From the NCBI GenBank assembly GCA_025453555.1, contig JALOQC010000024.1:1-48579 (forward strand): DNA of 48,579 nt. The letters run 5' to 3'. Below, piece by piece: positions 16,301 to 24,890 of the stretch. A model generated the notes under the pieces. The model saw only the letters and a program-made list of their open reading frames with translations, made no database searches and was not told the origin of the DNA. The stretch comes from Myxococcota bacterium (GTDB lineage Bacteria > Myxococcota_A > Polyangia > Polyangiales > Houyiibacteriaceae). Numbering within the stretch: the stretch's first letter is position 1; every line of letters starts with the position of its first letter. A program made the position numbers and the translations under genes.

Positions 16301-18149
16301 CTTCCGGCGTGCTCGGATCGAGCACCGCGCGCTCGAAGGCGCCGTTCAAGAACCACGCGACGAAGGGCCGCTCGCCGCCGTGCTGCGCGAGATCGCGGAC
16401 GTCGAGCGCGACCCAACCGGCGGGCGCGTCGGCGATGGTCAGTGTCGCTTCCGTGCCCACCTCGTGCACCGGCGCGTCGGAGCTCAATCGCGGAAACGAA
16501 GGCTCTCGCGGACGAATCAACGTCACATCCGTGAACGCGATCCCCAGCGTGGTCGTTCCGTCCGGCTCGACCGGGCGCGCCTCCACCGACGCCACCCCGT
16601 GCACGTGCGGCGCCTCGAAGCGCGTCCGGTCGCGACCCGCGCCGAGCACCTCGAATCCCACGAGCTCGCCACGCGCGTCGCGCACGATCACCGCGACGGG
16701 CCAGCTCCGCGCGTGGGGGCGGCGCATCACGCGCACCTCGAGCGGCTCGCCCGGCGCGGCCACCGCGGGCTCCACGCGCACACGCACCGAGCCCTCGTGC
16801 ACCGGCACGCAGCGCCGCGCGACCCGATCGCGCGGGCCCTCCACGCGCACGTCGAAGATCGCGCCCCGCCCTTCCCCACACGAGCCGTCGTGAAGCGTCG
16901 CGACCGCGTGCGCTGGCACCGTCGTCTCCACGCGCGCGAGGCCGTGGCGATCGGTGCGCACGTCGACCTCGCCCCGGGGCAGCCCCGGCCCACGCACGTG
17001 CACCCGCGCGTCCGCCGAGGGCTCGCCGCGCGCGTCCGTCACCCGCAGGAGGAGCCCCGACGGCACCTCCGGCACGAGCGCGCCACTCTCCGCGACCAGC
17101 TCGAGCTCGAGCGCGAGCGGGACCGCGAGGGTGACTTGGCCGCTCGCCCGCGCGCTGCCGTGCGCGGCGTGCTCGACCTGCGCGAGCACACCCACCGAGC
17201 CGCTCTCGCCGGGCAGATACGCTGGCGCGCGCGCCTCGAAGCGCGCGACACCTTCGCGATCGGTGGTCCCGACGAGCGGATCGAGGCCCGACACCGTCAG
17301 CGTCACCTGCGCGTTCGGGACCGCGGCGCCGCTCGTGGTCGTGACGTGCACCGAGGGCGTGAACGCGGCGGCGGGCGCGACCTCGACGTCGACGCCGCGC
17401 AGGTCGACCAGCAGGCGCTCCGAGGTGCGACGGCCGACCGAGATCGGCAGCACGGCTCGGGGGCCTGCGGGCACGTCGGTCAGACGTACGCTCGCTTCGG
17501 TGTGGAGCACGACGTCGTCGTTCGACAACGTGATCTGCACGTGCGCGACACCCGAGGCGTCGGTGCGGACCTCGCGCGGCTCGAGCACGCCCGCGACCGC
17601 GAGCTCCACCACGCGGCCTGGAAGGGGTCGACCGTCGCGGAGGTCGCGCACGAGCGCCCAGAGGTGCACCGGCTCGCCGGCCTCGTAGAAGCGACGGTCG
17701 GTGTGGAAGGTGATCTGTTCGGCCGCGGTGAGCCCGATCGGGACCTCGAACGAGCGCTCGTGCTCGGCCGCGTCGGTGAGCACGAGCTCGACGTGACCCG
17801 CGCCGTGCGCGCCGGCGGGAATCGGGACCTCGAGCACGAAACGTCCGTCGATTCCGGCCGCCACGCGCACGCTCACGCCGGTCGGCGCGTCGTCGGCCTC
17901 GCCGATCCAGCGCGCCTCGATCTCGCCGCGCGGGAGCGGGCGCAGGCGCGCGAGCCCCCGCACCTCGAAGGCTTGGCCGGCCACGCGCCACGGTCGGCCG
18001 GGGGTCGCGGCGTCGGAGCCGTGGAGCGCGAGCTCGAGCCCACCGAAGGGAGCCTGCGCGGCGGTGTTGCGCGGGAACATCAGTGCGCCGACGACACACG
18101 CGAGGACGAGCACGCAGACGACGGCGCGAGGAGCGGCGGCTCGAAGCAT
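13323..18149 (-). CDS. Alpha-2-macroglobulin-like giant secreted protein 1 (no thioester)
   Basis: A 1608-residue protein with signal peptide (VVCVLVLACVVGALMF...AQA). N-terminal macroglobulin beta domains include HTDRRFYEAGEPVHLWALVRD, a typical MG block. Residues 790-843 hold a GspG-like segment (LRDPWDHVLG, GPDGRLGTADDVLDPF). Residues 910-946 are a Gly-rich linker. An A2M-type domain follows at about 960-1060 (LRFVPSVALNGTTQVRIPLA, then YLVEAIHWREDGWTW). The helical toroid region at 1140-1400 has no CxEQ thioester. Two Cys (in SCGEG and RRCVP) fall where the paralog also has two, so a conserved disulfide is likely. Known bacterial A2Ms trap proteases through the thioester; this one would need another mechanism. 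ATGA coupling to the next gene implies co-translation of the pair. No penicillin-binding protein gene lies next to it. Confidence 0.85.
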   Translation of the reverse strand: MLRAAAPRAVVCVLVLACVVGALMFPRNTAAQAPFGGLELALHGSDAATPGRPWRVAGQAFEVRGLARLRPLPRGEIEARWIGEADDAPTGVSVRVAAGIDGRFVLEVPIPAGAHGAGHVELVLTDAAEHERSFEVPIGLTAAEQITFHTDRRFYEAGEPVHLWALVRDLRDGRPLPGRVVELAVAGVLEPREVRTDASGVAHVQITLSNDDVVLHTEASVRLTDVPAGPRAVLPISVGRRTSERLLVDLRGVDVEVAPAAAFTPSVHVTTTSGAAVPNAQVTLTVSGLDPLVGTTDREGVARFEARAPAYLPGESGSVGVLAQVEHAAHGSARASGQVTLAVPLALELELVAESGALVPEVPSGLLLRVTDARGEPSADARVHVRGPGLPRGEVDVRTDRHGLARVETTVPAHAVATLHDGSCGEGRGAIFDVRVEGPRDRVARRCVPVHEGSVRVRVEPAVAAPGEPLEVRVMRRPHARSWPVAVIVRDARGELVGFEVLGAGRDRTRFEAPHVHGVASVEARPVEPDGTTTLGIAFTDVTLIRPREPSFPRLSSDAPVHEVGTEATLTIADAPAGWVALDVRDLAQHGGERPFVAWFLNGAFERAVLDPSTPEADRLVRAALVAHVEQIAPDTSIAPVVDDFGRAVESEHDGEYWAQQLGDLRDPRPEALELVRRGLFDVYRGLEAGIAEGSVSLVGEGPRRRFADEALEELGLTIETVGGEVATLAAVEDADPSFTFERAARRVARARLVRVLATLAGALSEGALEEQPPERWLSILVRSGRLSAEDLRDPWDHVLGLRARPAQVPALAVELAGRAFAFPGPDGRLGTADDVLDPFAREVPAGTPYAVASGEDELQRQLALLAPGPAALQAMLEAFERITRAMLAAQIGDAATADATQGLADSTLFEGHGGLGMSGSGMGGGGSGSGVGYGRGGGFGRGSGTAGIRLAPAVAMGSLRGLIRDDLPATLRFVPSVALNGTTQVRIPLADAATTYLVEAIHWREDGWTWSAHTRLRVDREVVVDAPVPDGATVGDVLELPIRARSRGADRTLRLLTRGEGGIAFDALDAGEVRVPADDARSLLARVPLLQAGRGRVVVAAFEGDTPRDALARTMEVLPAGRLETLAVDSLVPVGGALTWTVPEGAHWRRPATLDVSLASSVLTRDATGWAAWARRVRGLAIDAEELRRWRERVRSGHLGNALALGLLWHDRETRDDTLLESLAALTPADGSTATEAEALVLLALAPAQRDPSVRRRVAPNLVRLVETLRGRLEDEVALSSSRPAFHAAAAAALAWTGEPRSAREADRRASRHLATFGDETWLQAYSDAAGSQNVAPTALLALARIADDRRLEAFPLVRTLTRWAFETSTMPPRRASFGATATELAMAAFAFDAPMTRRAVRVEVDGVVHDVALEHGRGTLRLPDLAPGEHRASLVEGPRDGAVHVRIEGEVRRPWRDERGPIALRWRIPTADGSLDPAEPDDDGRARLRARRDARDELILEVRNRTPRTFPGVVVQVQLPAGAELDETALARLRSQGRTALVMGGVLTIQLPAILPSRSTRLPLALRWSVGGRLAALGTAAWPVDRTDTVTSLPPVALDVASPEAR

Positions 18150-18309
18150 GGCCCCCCGACACCGTCACGGACGTGAGGTTCCCAGGGTCGATGCGAGGTC
18201 ACCGAGTCGACGTGTTCACGCGCCACGATGAACGCGACGAGGTCGAGAACGCGAGGGAGAAGACGAGGTGCGTGCGCGTAGAAGGCGCGCTCCGATCACA
18301 CCGCTCCGC

Positions 18310-18897
18310 TCACTCCGGCTCGTCGGGTGGGCCGCGACGGAAGAGCGAGACGAGGAAACGCGCGGGCACCACGAAGAGCATCTCGAGGTCGAGCTCGATG
18401 CCGGCGGTCAGCTCCCAGCGCGAGACCTGATCGAGGTGCACGCGCGACGAGACGAAGACGTGGAACCCGAGCTGATAACGATCGTGGAAGTCGTAGCTCC
18501 GGTAGCCCCAAGCGAGGGTGCCGACGAAGATCGGTCCGTCCTCCCAACCCGCGAGCACGTCGTCGCGCCGAAACGCGTAGCCGGCGGTCGCGGTGAGCAC
18601 GATCGGGTATCCACGCGCGATCGGCAACAAGAGGCCGACGCCCGCGGAGCCCTCGGCGCTTCGGAAGAGGCGCGTGCGCAGATCGATCGCGGGGCCGATG
18701 CGAACGTGCTCGTCGCCGCGACCGCCGAAGAGCGCTTCGATGCGGATCGTGTTCTCGTAGACGAACGCGCGCTCGAGCTCGCCCATCGCGGCGCCGAAGC
18801 CGAAGCCGAGGCGTGAGGACCACTGCACGTCGGCGCGCGCCGAAGATGGCGCCAGCGACGCGAGCGCGAGCGCAGCGACGAGAGCGCGAAGGCTCAC
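18310..18897 (-). CDS. Probable outer-membrane beta-barrel protein
   Basis: A 195-residue product from GTG 18897 with signal peptide VSLRALVAALALASLAPSSARA. The mature part alternates polar and aromatic/hydrophobic residues (FGFGAAMGELERAFVYE, VGLLLPIARGYPIVLTATAG, YQLGFHVFVSSRVHL), as in small outer-membrane barrels. No family recognised. No in-frame ATG or GTG lies between the upstream PDZ gene and this GTG. The C-terminus does not end in Phe or Trp, so barrel insertion by the usual signal is uncertain. It lies 95 bp after the PDZ lipoprotein gene and 160 bp before the A2M-like pair, so it may belong to the same envelope-related transcription unit. The 18150-18309 gap holds nothing I can name. 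Confidence 0.65.
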   Translation of the reverse strand: MSLRALVAALALASLAPSSARADVQWSSRLGFGFGAAMGELERAFVYENTIRIEALFGGRGDEHVRIGPAIDLRTRLFRSAEGSAGVGLLLPIARGYPIVLTATAGYAFRRDDVLAGWEDGPIFVGTLAWGYRSYDFHDRYQLGFHVFVSSRVHLDQVSRWELTAGIELDLEMLFVVPARFLVSLFRRGPPDEPE

Positions 18898-18992
18898 ACC
18901 GACGCGTGAGCTCGGGGCTCGCGGGCGATTCGATGCGACGTCGCTCGGCCGGACGAGAACGAGCGAGGCGCAGGTTCGGCTCGGGCTCGCGA

Positions 18993-19745
18993 TCAACGCG
19001 CGATCCAGACGAAGCCTCGATCGAGCACGAGGTCCTCGGTGCGACCGTCCGCACGCTTCACGGTGAGGCGCGTCGCCTCCGAACAAGCGCGCGAGAGGGC
19101 GCCCGCGGCGCGCGCTTCGCCGAGATCCGCGATCGACTCGCCGCCGATCGCCACGATCGCGTCGCCCGGCACGAGGCCCGCGCGACCGGCGGGCGAGTGC
19201 TCGAGCACCTCGACGACCCGCAGCTCTTTGCGGCGCACCTCGTACGAGGTGATGCCAGCGCCGCGCGAGGCTTCGGGCGCGAGCACGCGGAAGCCGACCG
19301 ACGCGTTTCCGTCGAGGAGGATGCGCGTGTCGCCGTCCTCCATCGCGCCGCTCGGGAGCCCGCTCCCACGCCACACGCCGATCACCGTCGGCATCACGGT
19401 GTCTTGGTCCCAGAGCTCGATGCGCGAGGGGACGTTGCTCGGAAAGTGGAGGTTGGGAGTCGTCGCCTCGAGGCTCACCTGCAAGCCCTCGACGGGTGAG
19501 CTCTCGAAGATCAACGCGTCCCCGCGGTACACGCGCACGAAGACATCGGGCGGCGTGCCGTCCTCGTCCCACGGCTGATCGCCGCGCTGGCGGGGCGGAA
19601 TCACGACCTCGTGGAACGCGAGACGCCACACGTCCGCGGGGGCCGGTCGGGCCTCGGTGGTGACCGGACAGAGCGAGGTCGAACGGCGCGGATACGCACA
19701 GCCGAGGCCGGCCACGACGAGCAAGAGCAACGAGAGGACGCGCAT
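18993..19745 (-). CDS. PDZ-domain lipoprotein with C2-like N-terminal part
   Basis: A 250-residue lipoprotein. The signal MRVLSLLLLVVAGLGC ends in Cys16. The middle part resembles a C2-type beta sandwich (DVFVRVYRGDALIFESSPVEG ending with SRIELWDQDTV). The last 80 residues form a PDZ domain: KELRVVEVLEHSPAGRAGLV, PGDAIVAIGGESIADLGEA, then a strand before VLDRGFVWIAR. PDZ domains bind C-terminal or internal peptides and often sit in envelope proteases, but no protease domain is present, so it may be an adaptor. ATG 19745 is chosen over the upstream GTG (19763) because it gives a compact signal. It lies upstream of the barrel gene on the same strand. Confidence 0.75.
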   Translation of the reverse strand: MRVLSLLLLVVAGLGCAYPRRSTSLCPVTTEARPAPADVWRLAFHEVVIPPRQRGDQPWDEDGTPPDVFVRVYRGDALIFESSPVEGLQVSLEATTPNLHFPSNVPSRIELWDQDTVMPTVIGVWRGSGLPSGAMEDGDTRILLDGNASVGFRVLAPEASRGAGITSYEVRRKELRVVEVLEHSPAGRAGLVPGDAIVAIGGESIADLGEARAAGALSRACSEATRLTVKRADGRTEDLVLDRGFVWIAR

Positions 19746-19851
19746 CGCGGCGGATGGTGCCACGGAGTCTCGGGCGGAGACAGAATCCGCGAGGCGAACG
19801 CGTCCGACTCCTCACGCCCCCGTGACCTTGCGTCAGTCGCAGTTGCCGTCG

Positions 19852-19873
19852 GTCGGCAGCTGACCCCGCCGAA
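19852..19873. repeat. Degenerate REP-like palindrome
   Basis: Matches the 22-bp palindrome at 23416 at 20 of 22 positions (A for G at the seventh, A for C at the last). The arms still pair partly. It lies in the 156-bp gap between the lipoprotein gene ending at 19902 and the PDZ gene starting at 19745. Confidence 0.5.
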
Positions 19874-19901
19874 CCAGTGAAACGGTCCGAAGCCGTCGCC
19901 T

Positions 19902-21290
19902 TCAGAAGCAGTCGGTGTCGGAGCAGAGACAACGCTGCACGACCGTGAACGCGGCCTCCGGACCTTCCCACGCCCAGAGGTCGTCGGGGTTGGCCGGCGT
20001 TCCCGTCCACGTCACCAGGAGCGTGCGATCGTCGCGCGCGACCACGTCGACCGCCGTGATCGGGAGACGAAGTCCCTCGGCGATCGGCATGCGCATCGAC
20101 TCGCGCACCTCGAGTCCGTCCTCGACGCGATGCACGACGACCAGCGTGGGCGAGCTCGCACCCTGCTCCACGATGGCGACCACGAAGCCCTCGGAGGCGC
20201 TGACCGTCGGCGGCAGGGAAGCGACCCGCGACGGCACTGAGCTGCGCCGCGGACTCACCGTCACGCGCGCACCTTCGGCCCCCGTGATCCCACGCAGCTC
20301 GAGCTCGACCACCCCACCGATCTCGGAACGATCGCGGCAGTCTTGGGCGATCGCGACGCGACCATCGGTCGCCGCGACGGCGTCGAAGCTCTCCACGCCG
20401 CAGCTCGTGCCCGCGATCCCGACCGTCTCGGAGCCGAGCTGCACGAGCTGCACGGTGGGCGGGAAGTCCCAGCCTTGAATCGCCGCGATCCACGCGCTGC
20501 CATCGACCACCCGCGGCGCGCGCACCCCATCGACCACGAAGAGGTCGTCGTAGGTCACGGTGGTCCCGCTCTCGTCGACCGCCACGACCTGCAGATCGTC
20601 GAAGTAGCCTTCTTCGTCGGCGGCTTCGGGCAGATGCACGATCGCGATCCGGGAAGCGCGCGTCGGGATCGCGTGATCGCCGAGCGGGGCGACGTCGACC
20701 ACGCGACGCGCGGCGTAGATCGGATCCGAGAAGTCGAAGGTGCCGTCGTTCTGCCACCCCTCGCGGCGCAGCGGACGCCACTGCCACGCGACCTGCGCGT
20801 CGCTCACCGAGGTCAGCAGCAGGTTCGACGAGCTGCCGGCCTTGCGCGCGTCGAGGCGCGCGGTGGTCACGGCGTCGGACCAATACGCCGGCATCACGAA
20901 GGACGTCTCGAGGACGGCGGTGCGCGGGTCGGTGCCGATCGTCGCCTCCATCACGACCGGGCACGCGCCGTCACACGGGCTCGGGTTGCCGTTGAGGAAC
21001 GCGAGGTAGAACGTCGACCCGTCGTGATCGACGACCGCGGGCACGGTCGCCGACGCGTCGAAGAACGTGGGCGTGAGCGGAGGCATCCAGCCGCCGGGGA
21101 GACACGTGTCGATCCCCGCGTCGCCTCCGTCGGGCTCGAAGCCGCACGCGTCGGACATGCAGAAGGGAGCGTCCTCGAAGGATGCGTCCGCCAGACCTGC
21201 GTCCGGATCTCCGTCGGGGGTGAGCGCCTCGAACGAGCGGCCGCAGCCGAGCACGAAGAGCAGCGCGAAGAAGCACGAAGAGAAGCGCAT
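19902..21290 (-). CDS. Large lipoprotein of unknown function
   Basis: A 462-residue lipoprotein. Signal MRFSSCFFALLFVLGC (Cys16) is followed by an Asp-rich linker (TPDGDPDAGLADASFEDA) typical of myxobacterial surface lipoproteins. The body has repeated strand pairs (STFYLAFLNGNPS, SRIAIVHLPEAADEEG, RVAIAQDCRDRSEIGG, LLVTWTGTPANPDDLW) at spacing compatible with a beta propeller, but I cannot assign the fold. It ends with a short Cys group, RCLCSDTDCF. Start ATG 21290 has GGAGA 5 bp upstream; the frame is open further upstream to a non-natural start. Stand-alone gene, probably with its own promoter in 21291-21571. Confidence 0.75.
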   Translation of the reverse strand: MRFSSCFFALLFVLGCGRSFEALTPDGDPDAGLADASFEDAPFCMSDACGFEPDGGDAGIDTCLPGGWMPPLTPTFFDASATVPAVVDHDGSTFYLAFLNGNPSPCDGACPVVMEATIGTDPRTAVLETSFVMPAYWSDAVTTARLDARKAGSSSNLLLTSVSDAQVAWQWRPLRREGWQNDGTFDFSDPIYAARRVVDVAPLGDHAIPTRASRIAIVHLPEAADEEGYFDDLQVVAVDESGTTVTYDDLFVVDGVRAPRVVDGSAWIAAIQGWDFPPTVQLVQLGSETVGIAGTSCGVESFDAVAATDGRVAIAQDCRDRSEIGGVVELELRGITGAEGARVTVSPRRSSVPSRVASLPPTVSASEGFVVAIVEQGASSPTLVVVHRVEDGLEVRESMRMPIAEGLRLPITAVDVVARDDRTLLVTWTGTPANPDDLWAWEGPEAAFTVVQRCLCSDTDCF

Positions 21291-21571
21291 GAAGATCTCC
21301 GAGCCGCCGATGCGGCTCCGGAGGTCAGGCACGTCACGGACGCAGAACGGCTCAACACGAGGGGCGAGCCGCCGTGCCTCGACACCCAACGTTGCCTCGC
21401 CGACGAACGACGCTGCGTCACGAGCTGCGCCGTGAACCCTGACGCGGACGGAGACGGCGTGGACACCAACGGGGCGCTCGGTGACGGCGGCGCAGCGCTC
21501 AGCACGGAGACCCCCGTGAGCGCGATCGGACTGCCGTGAGGCGGAAGTGATCCGCGAGCGGCGTCACGCGA

Positions 21572-22081
21572 TCAGCGCAGCGTCACGTTGCGGGGCGCGA
21601 TCGTCGCCGTGAAGCTGGCTTCGCTCACGGAGCCCTCCACCGTCGCGGCGCCGCTCGCGAAGAGCGGCAGCTCGATGGTGCCGCTCTGGAAGAAGTCGCC
21701 TTCGCGGCGCATCACCCACGCGAGATCGGTCGTGAACTCTCCGTCGGTCGTGGTGATCCGGAGCTGCACGTTGGCGCAGACCTCGTCTTCGGCGTCGCTC
21801 GGCAGCGCAGGCACGCGCACGACGGGGAGCAACATGTCCGAGCCCTGGAAGCCGCGGACGATCGTCGCGTCGGCTCCCTCGCTCCAGGGCACGAAGACCT
21901 CGTCCTGGAGCTCGCCGACCTCGACGGTGCGCTCGGCGGGGAGCGCGGCGTCGCCGGGTCGGTAGCTGCATCGCTCGGCCGAGCCGCGCGGGCCGCTCGG
22001 GCCGGGATCGCAGAGGCACGCGCCCGAGAGCACGACGCCCAAGAGCACGAACGAGCCTGCGATCCAGCCGAGTGTCCTCAT
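21572..22081 (-). CDS. Small lipoprotein of unknown function
   Basis: A 169-residue product. The signal MRTLGWIAGSFVLLGVVLSGAC gives Cys22, followed by a second Cys and a Pro/Gly linker. The remainder reads as a single beta-rich domain (VQLRITTTDGEFTTDLAW, GTIELPLFASGAATVEGSV, SFTATIAPRNVTLR). Cys at residues 38 and about 102 could form a disulfide. No family recognised. The strong lipobox and normal codon use make it a real gene. It follows serC on the same strand after 215 bp that contain short direct repeats. Confidence 0.7.
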   Translation of the reverse strand: MRTLGWIAGSFVLLGVVLSGACLCDPGPSGPRGSAERCSYRPGDAALPAERTVEVGELQDEVFVPWSEGADATIVRGFQGSDMLLPVVRVPALPSDAEDEVCANVQLRITTTDGEFTTDLAWVMRREGDFFQSGTIELPLFASGAATVEGSVSEASFTATIAPRNVTLR

Positions 22082-22113
22082 GGAGATTCTCGTGAGAAAC
22101 GAAGAACGAACAT

Positions 22114-22135
22114 CGATCGATCACCGATCGATCAC
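22114..22135. promoter_or_regulatory. 11-bp direct repeats upstream of small lipoprotein gene
   Basis: CGATCGATCAC occurs twice in a row (22114-22124 and 22125-22135). Related ATCAC motifs follow near 22152 and 22163. The group lies 33-85 bp upstream of the lipoprotein start at 22081. Spacing near one helical turn would suit an operator, but no regulator is identified. Confidence 0.35.
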
Positions 22136-22296
22136 CGTCGATCTCGGATCAATCACGGTGCAATCACCGATGAATCGCTCGAGCATCGCTCGAAGATCCA
22201 TCGGTAATCGCACGCCGTTCGATGGTTCGGTCGCCTGACGGCGACGCTCACGGTGCCGCGAGTCGCTCGGCCTGGCGGCCGGCTCGAAAACGGCAC

Positions 22297-23376
<1,080 letters not shown>

Positions 23377-23415
23377 TTGGGTCGCCAGGTTGCCGCGGCG
23401 CCTGGCGCGCATCAA

Positions 23416-23437
23416 GTCGGCGGCTGACCCCGCCGAC
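23416..23437. repeat. REP-like palindrome (perfect)
   Basis: Perfect 8-bp arms (GTCGGCGG and CCGCCGAC) around a 6-nt loop, here CTGACC, in the opposite orientation to the copies at 25626-25713. Even the flanking AAG (CTT on the other strand) is shared. It lies 40 bp upstream of serC, in an intergenic stretch without genes. Confidence 0.8.
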
Positions 23438-23521
23438 CCGGTCGAGAGGTCGGCCGACGTACGGGGACGCCGGACCGAGGAACGATCGGCGAGGCACCGG
23501 CTCGTCGATGCGCGGACTCGC

Positions 23522-24772
23522 TCAACGAGAACGCCAGCCGATCGCCAACGCCGCCCCGAAGGAAAACGCCTCCACGCGGTGCACGACTCGGTCGTCGATC
23601 GTGAAGCGTGGGCGGTGAGGCTGCGCGCCGAGCGACACCGAAGGCCGAAGCTCGAGACCGCGCCCGAGCCGCGCGATCGCCGCCAGCTCGAGCTGCGCGC
23701 TGGCGAACGGAGCGCGCGCGACGCGGTCGTCCTCGGTGCCTTCGCCTTCGGCGCGGACGAAGCGCGCGAATCCGCCGACGCAGGCTTCGACGCGGAGGGT
23801 CCGAGGTCGCGACGCGACGCAGAGCTGCGCGCCGAGGGAGGACGCGCGGTAGTGGGCGCGGACGTCGTCCATCGCGTCGGGATCGAGGGCATTGGGGTCG
23901 ATCGTGTCGGTGCGGGAGAGGCCGACCGACGCGAGGGCCCGGACGCGCCAGCGCGGCCCCGAGACACCGAGCGCGAGGCCGGGCGCGAGGCTCGGGGTCG
24001 GCAGGAGGCCGGTGTCGACGGCGAAGGTGAGGGCGAGGTCGAAGGTGGTGTCTGCGTCGGAGTCCGCGTCTGAATCCGTGACCGTGCCCGTGTCGGAGCT
24101 CGTGTCCGTCTCCGTCTCCGTCTCGGTCTCCGTCTCGGTCTCCGTCTCGGTCTCCGTCTCGGTCTCCGTCTCGGTCTCCGTCTCGGTCTCCGTCTCTGTC
24201 TCCGTCTCTGTCTCCGTCTCGGTCTCCGTCTCGGTCTCCGTCTCTGTCTCCGTCTCTGTCTCCGATTCCGTCTCCGTCTCGGTCGCCGTCTCGGTGCCCG
24301 TCTCCGTCTCCGTTCTCGTGCCGACGCCGGCGGTCGTGCTCCCTCCGGAGCCGCCGGTGACCGGGTCGGTCGGGTCGCTCTCCGCGCGCACCTCGACCCC
24401 GCCGCCGTACGCGAGCGCGAGCACCAGGGTCGCCGCGCGCGCGAGATCGCGGCACTCGCGCGCGTGCACCCGACGGCTCCCCGAGACCCCACCGAGCCGC
24501 GTATCGAGCACCAACACGAAGCGCGCGCCGTCGCGCCGGATCTCGCCTCGCGCGTGAAGCGTCTGCAGCACCACGGACTCGCGCACCACCAACGCGCGCG
24601 CGAGCTCGCCCCGCACCGCGGCTTCGTCGGGACAGCCCGGCGGCGCGCTCCACGTCAGCTCCAGCGGCAACGTCCGCGCGGGGGACGCGAGCCCGCTCGC
24701 GCTCTCTGCGCTCTGTGCGTGCGCGGACGCCACGAGCACCGAACCGATCACGAAGGCGAGAAACGCACGCAA
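23522..24772 (-). CDS. Probable outer-membrane barrel protein with Glu-Thr repeat linker
   Basis: A 416-residue product. It starts at TTG 24772 (GTG at the eighth codon is an alternative) with the signal [18 protein letters not shown]. Residues 30-135 form an N-terminal globular part with Cys pairs ([30 protein letters not shown]). Residues about 150-225 are an unbroken Glu-Thr dipeptide repeat turning into Asp-Ser/Asp-Thr. The last 190 residues look like barrel strands ([42 protein letters not shown]). The layout is of a surface protein with an acidic spacer between a periplasmic domain and a barrel; the repeat may bind cations or span the wall. No family recognised. Confidence 0.7.
   Translation of the reverse strand: MRAFLAFVIGSVLVASAHAQSAESASGLASPARTLPLELTWSAPPGCPDEAAVRGELARALVVRESVVLQTLHARGEIRRDGARFVLVLDTRLGGVSGSRRVHARECRDLARAATLVLALAYGGGVEVRAESDPTDPVTGGSGGSTTAGVGTRTETETGTETATETETESETETETETETETETETETETETETETETETETETETETETETETETETETETDTSSDTGTVTDSDADSDADTTFDLALTFAVDTGLLPTPSLAPGLALGVSGPRWRVRALASVGLSRTDTIDPNALDPDAMDDVRAHYRASSLGAQLCVASRPRTLRVEACVGGFARFVRAEGEGTEDDRVARAPFASAQLELAAIARLGRGLELRPSVSLGAQPHRPRFTIDDRVVHRVEAFSFGAALAIGWRSR
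24102..24316. repeat. 6-bp tandem repeat coding for (Glu-Thr)n
   Basis: On the + strand the unit is GTCTCG or GTCTCC (a few GTCTCT), read on the - strand as Glu-Thr. More than 30 units lie side by side with few breaks. Because the unit is 6 bp, gains or losses change spacer length without breaking the frame. Confidence 0.9.
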
Positions 24773-24890
24773 GACGGACGAGGGTAGCGCAGACCGTTCG
24801 GTGCGCCGTTCGCGTCGCGCCGTTCGCGTGACACCTTGTCGCCTCGCGGCGTGTCACCTCGCGCCCGTCACGTCGTGTGTCGCCCTCGCG

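Noticed and set aside
13299-18176. 1625-codon open frame on the + strand
   Set aside because: It is antisense to the alpha-2-macroglobulin-like gene, very rich in Arg, and shows no domain. High GC content removes stop codons from the opposite strand.
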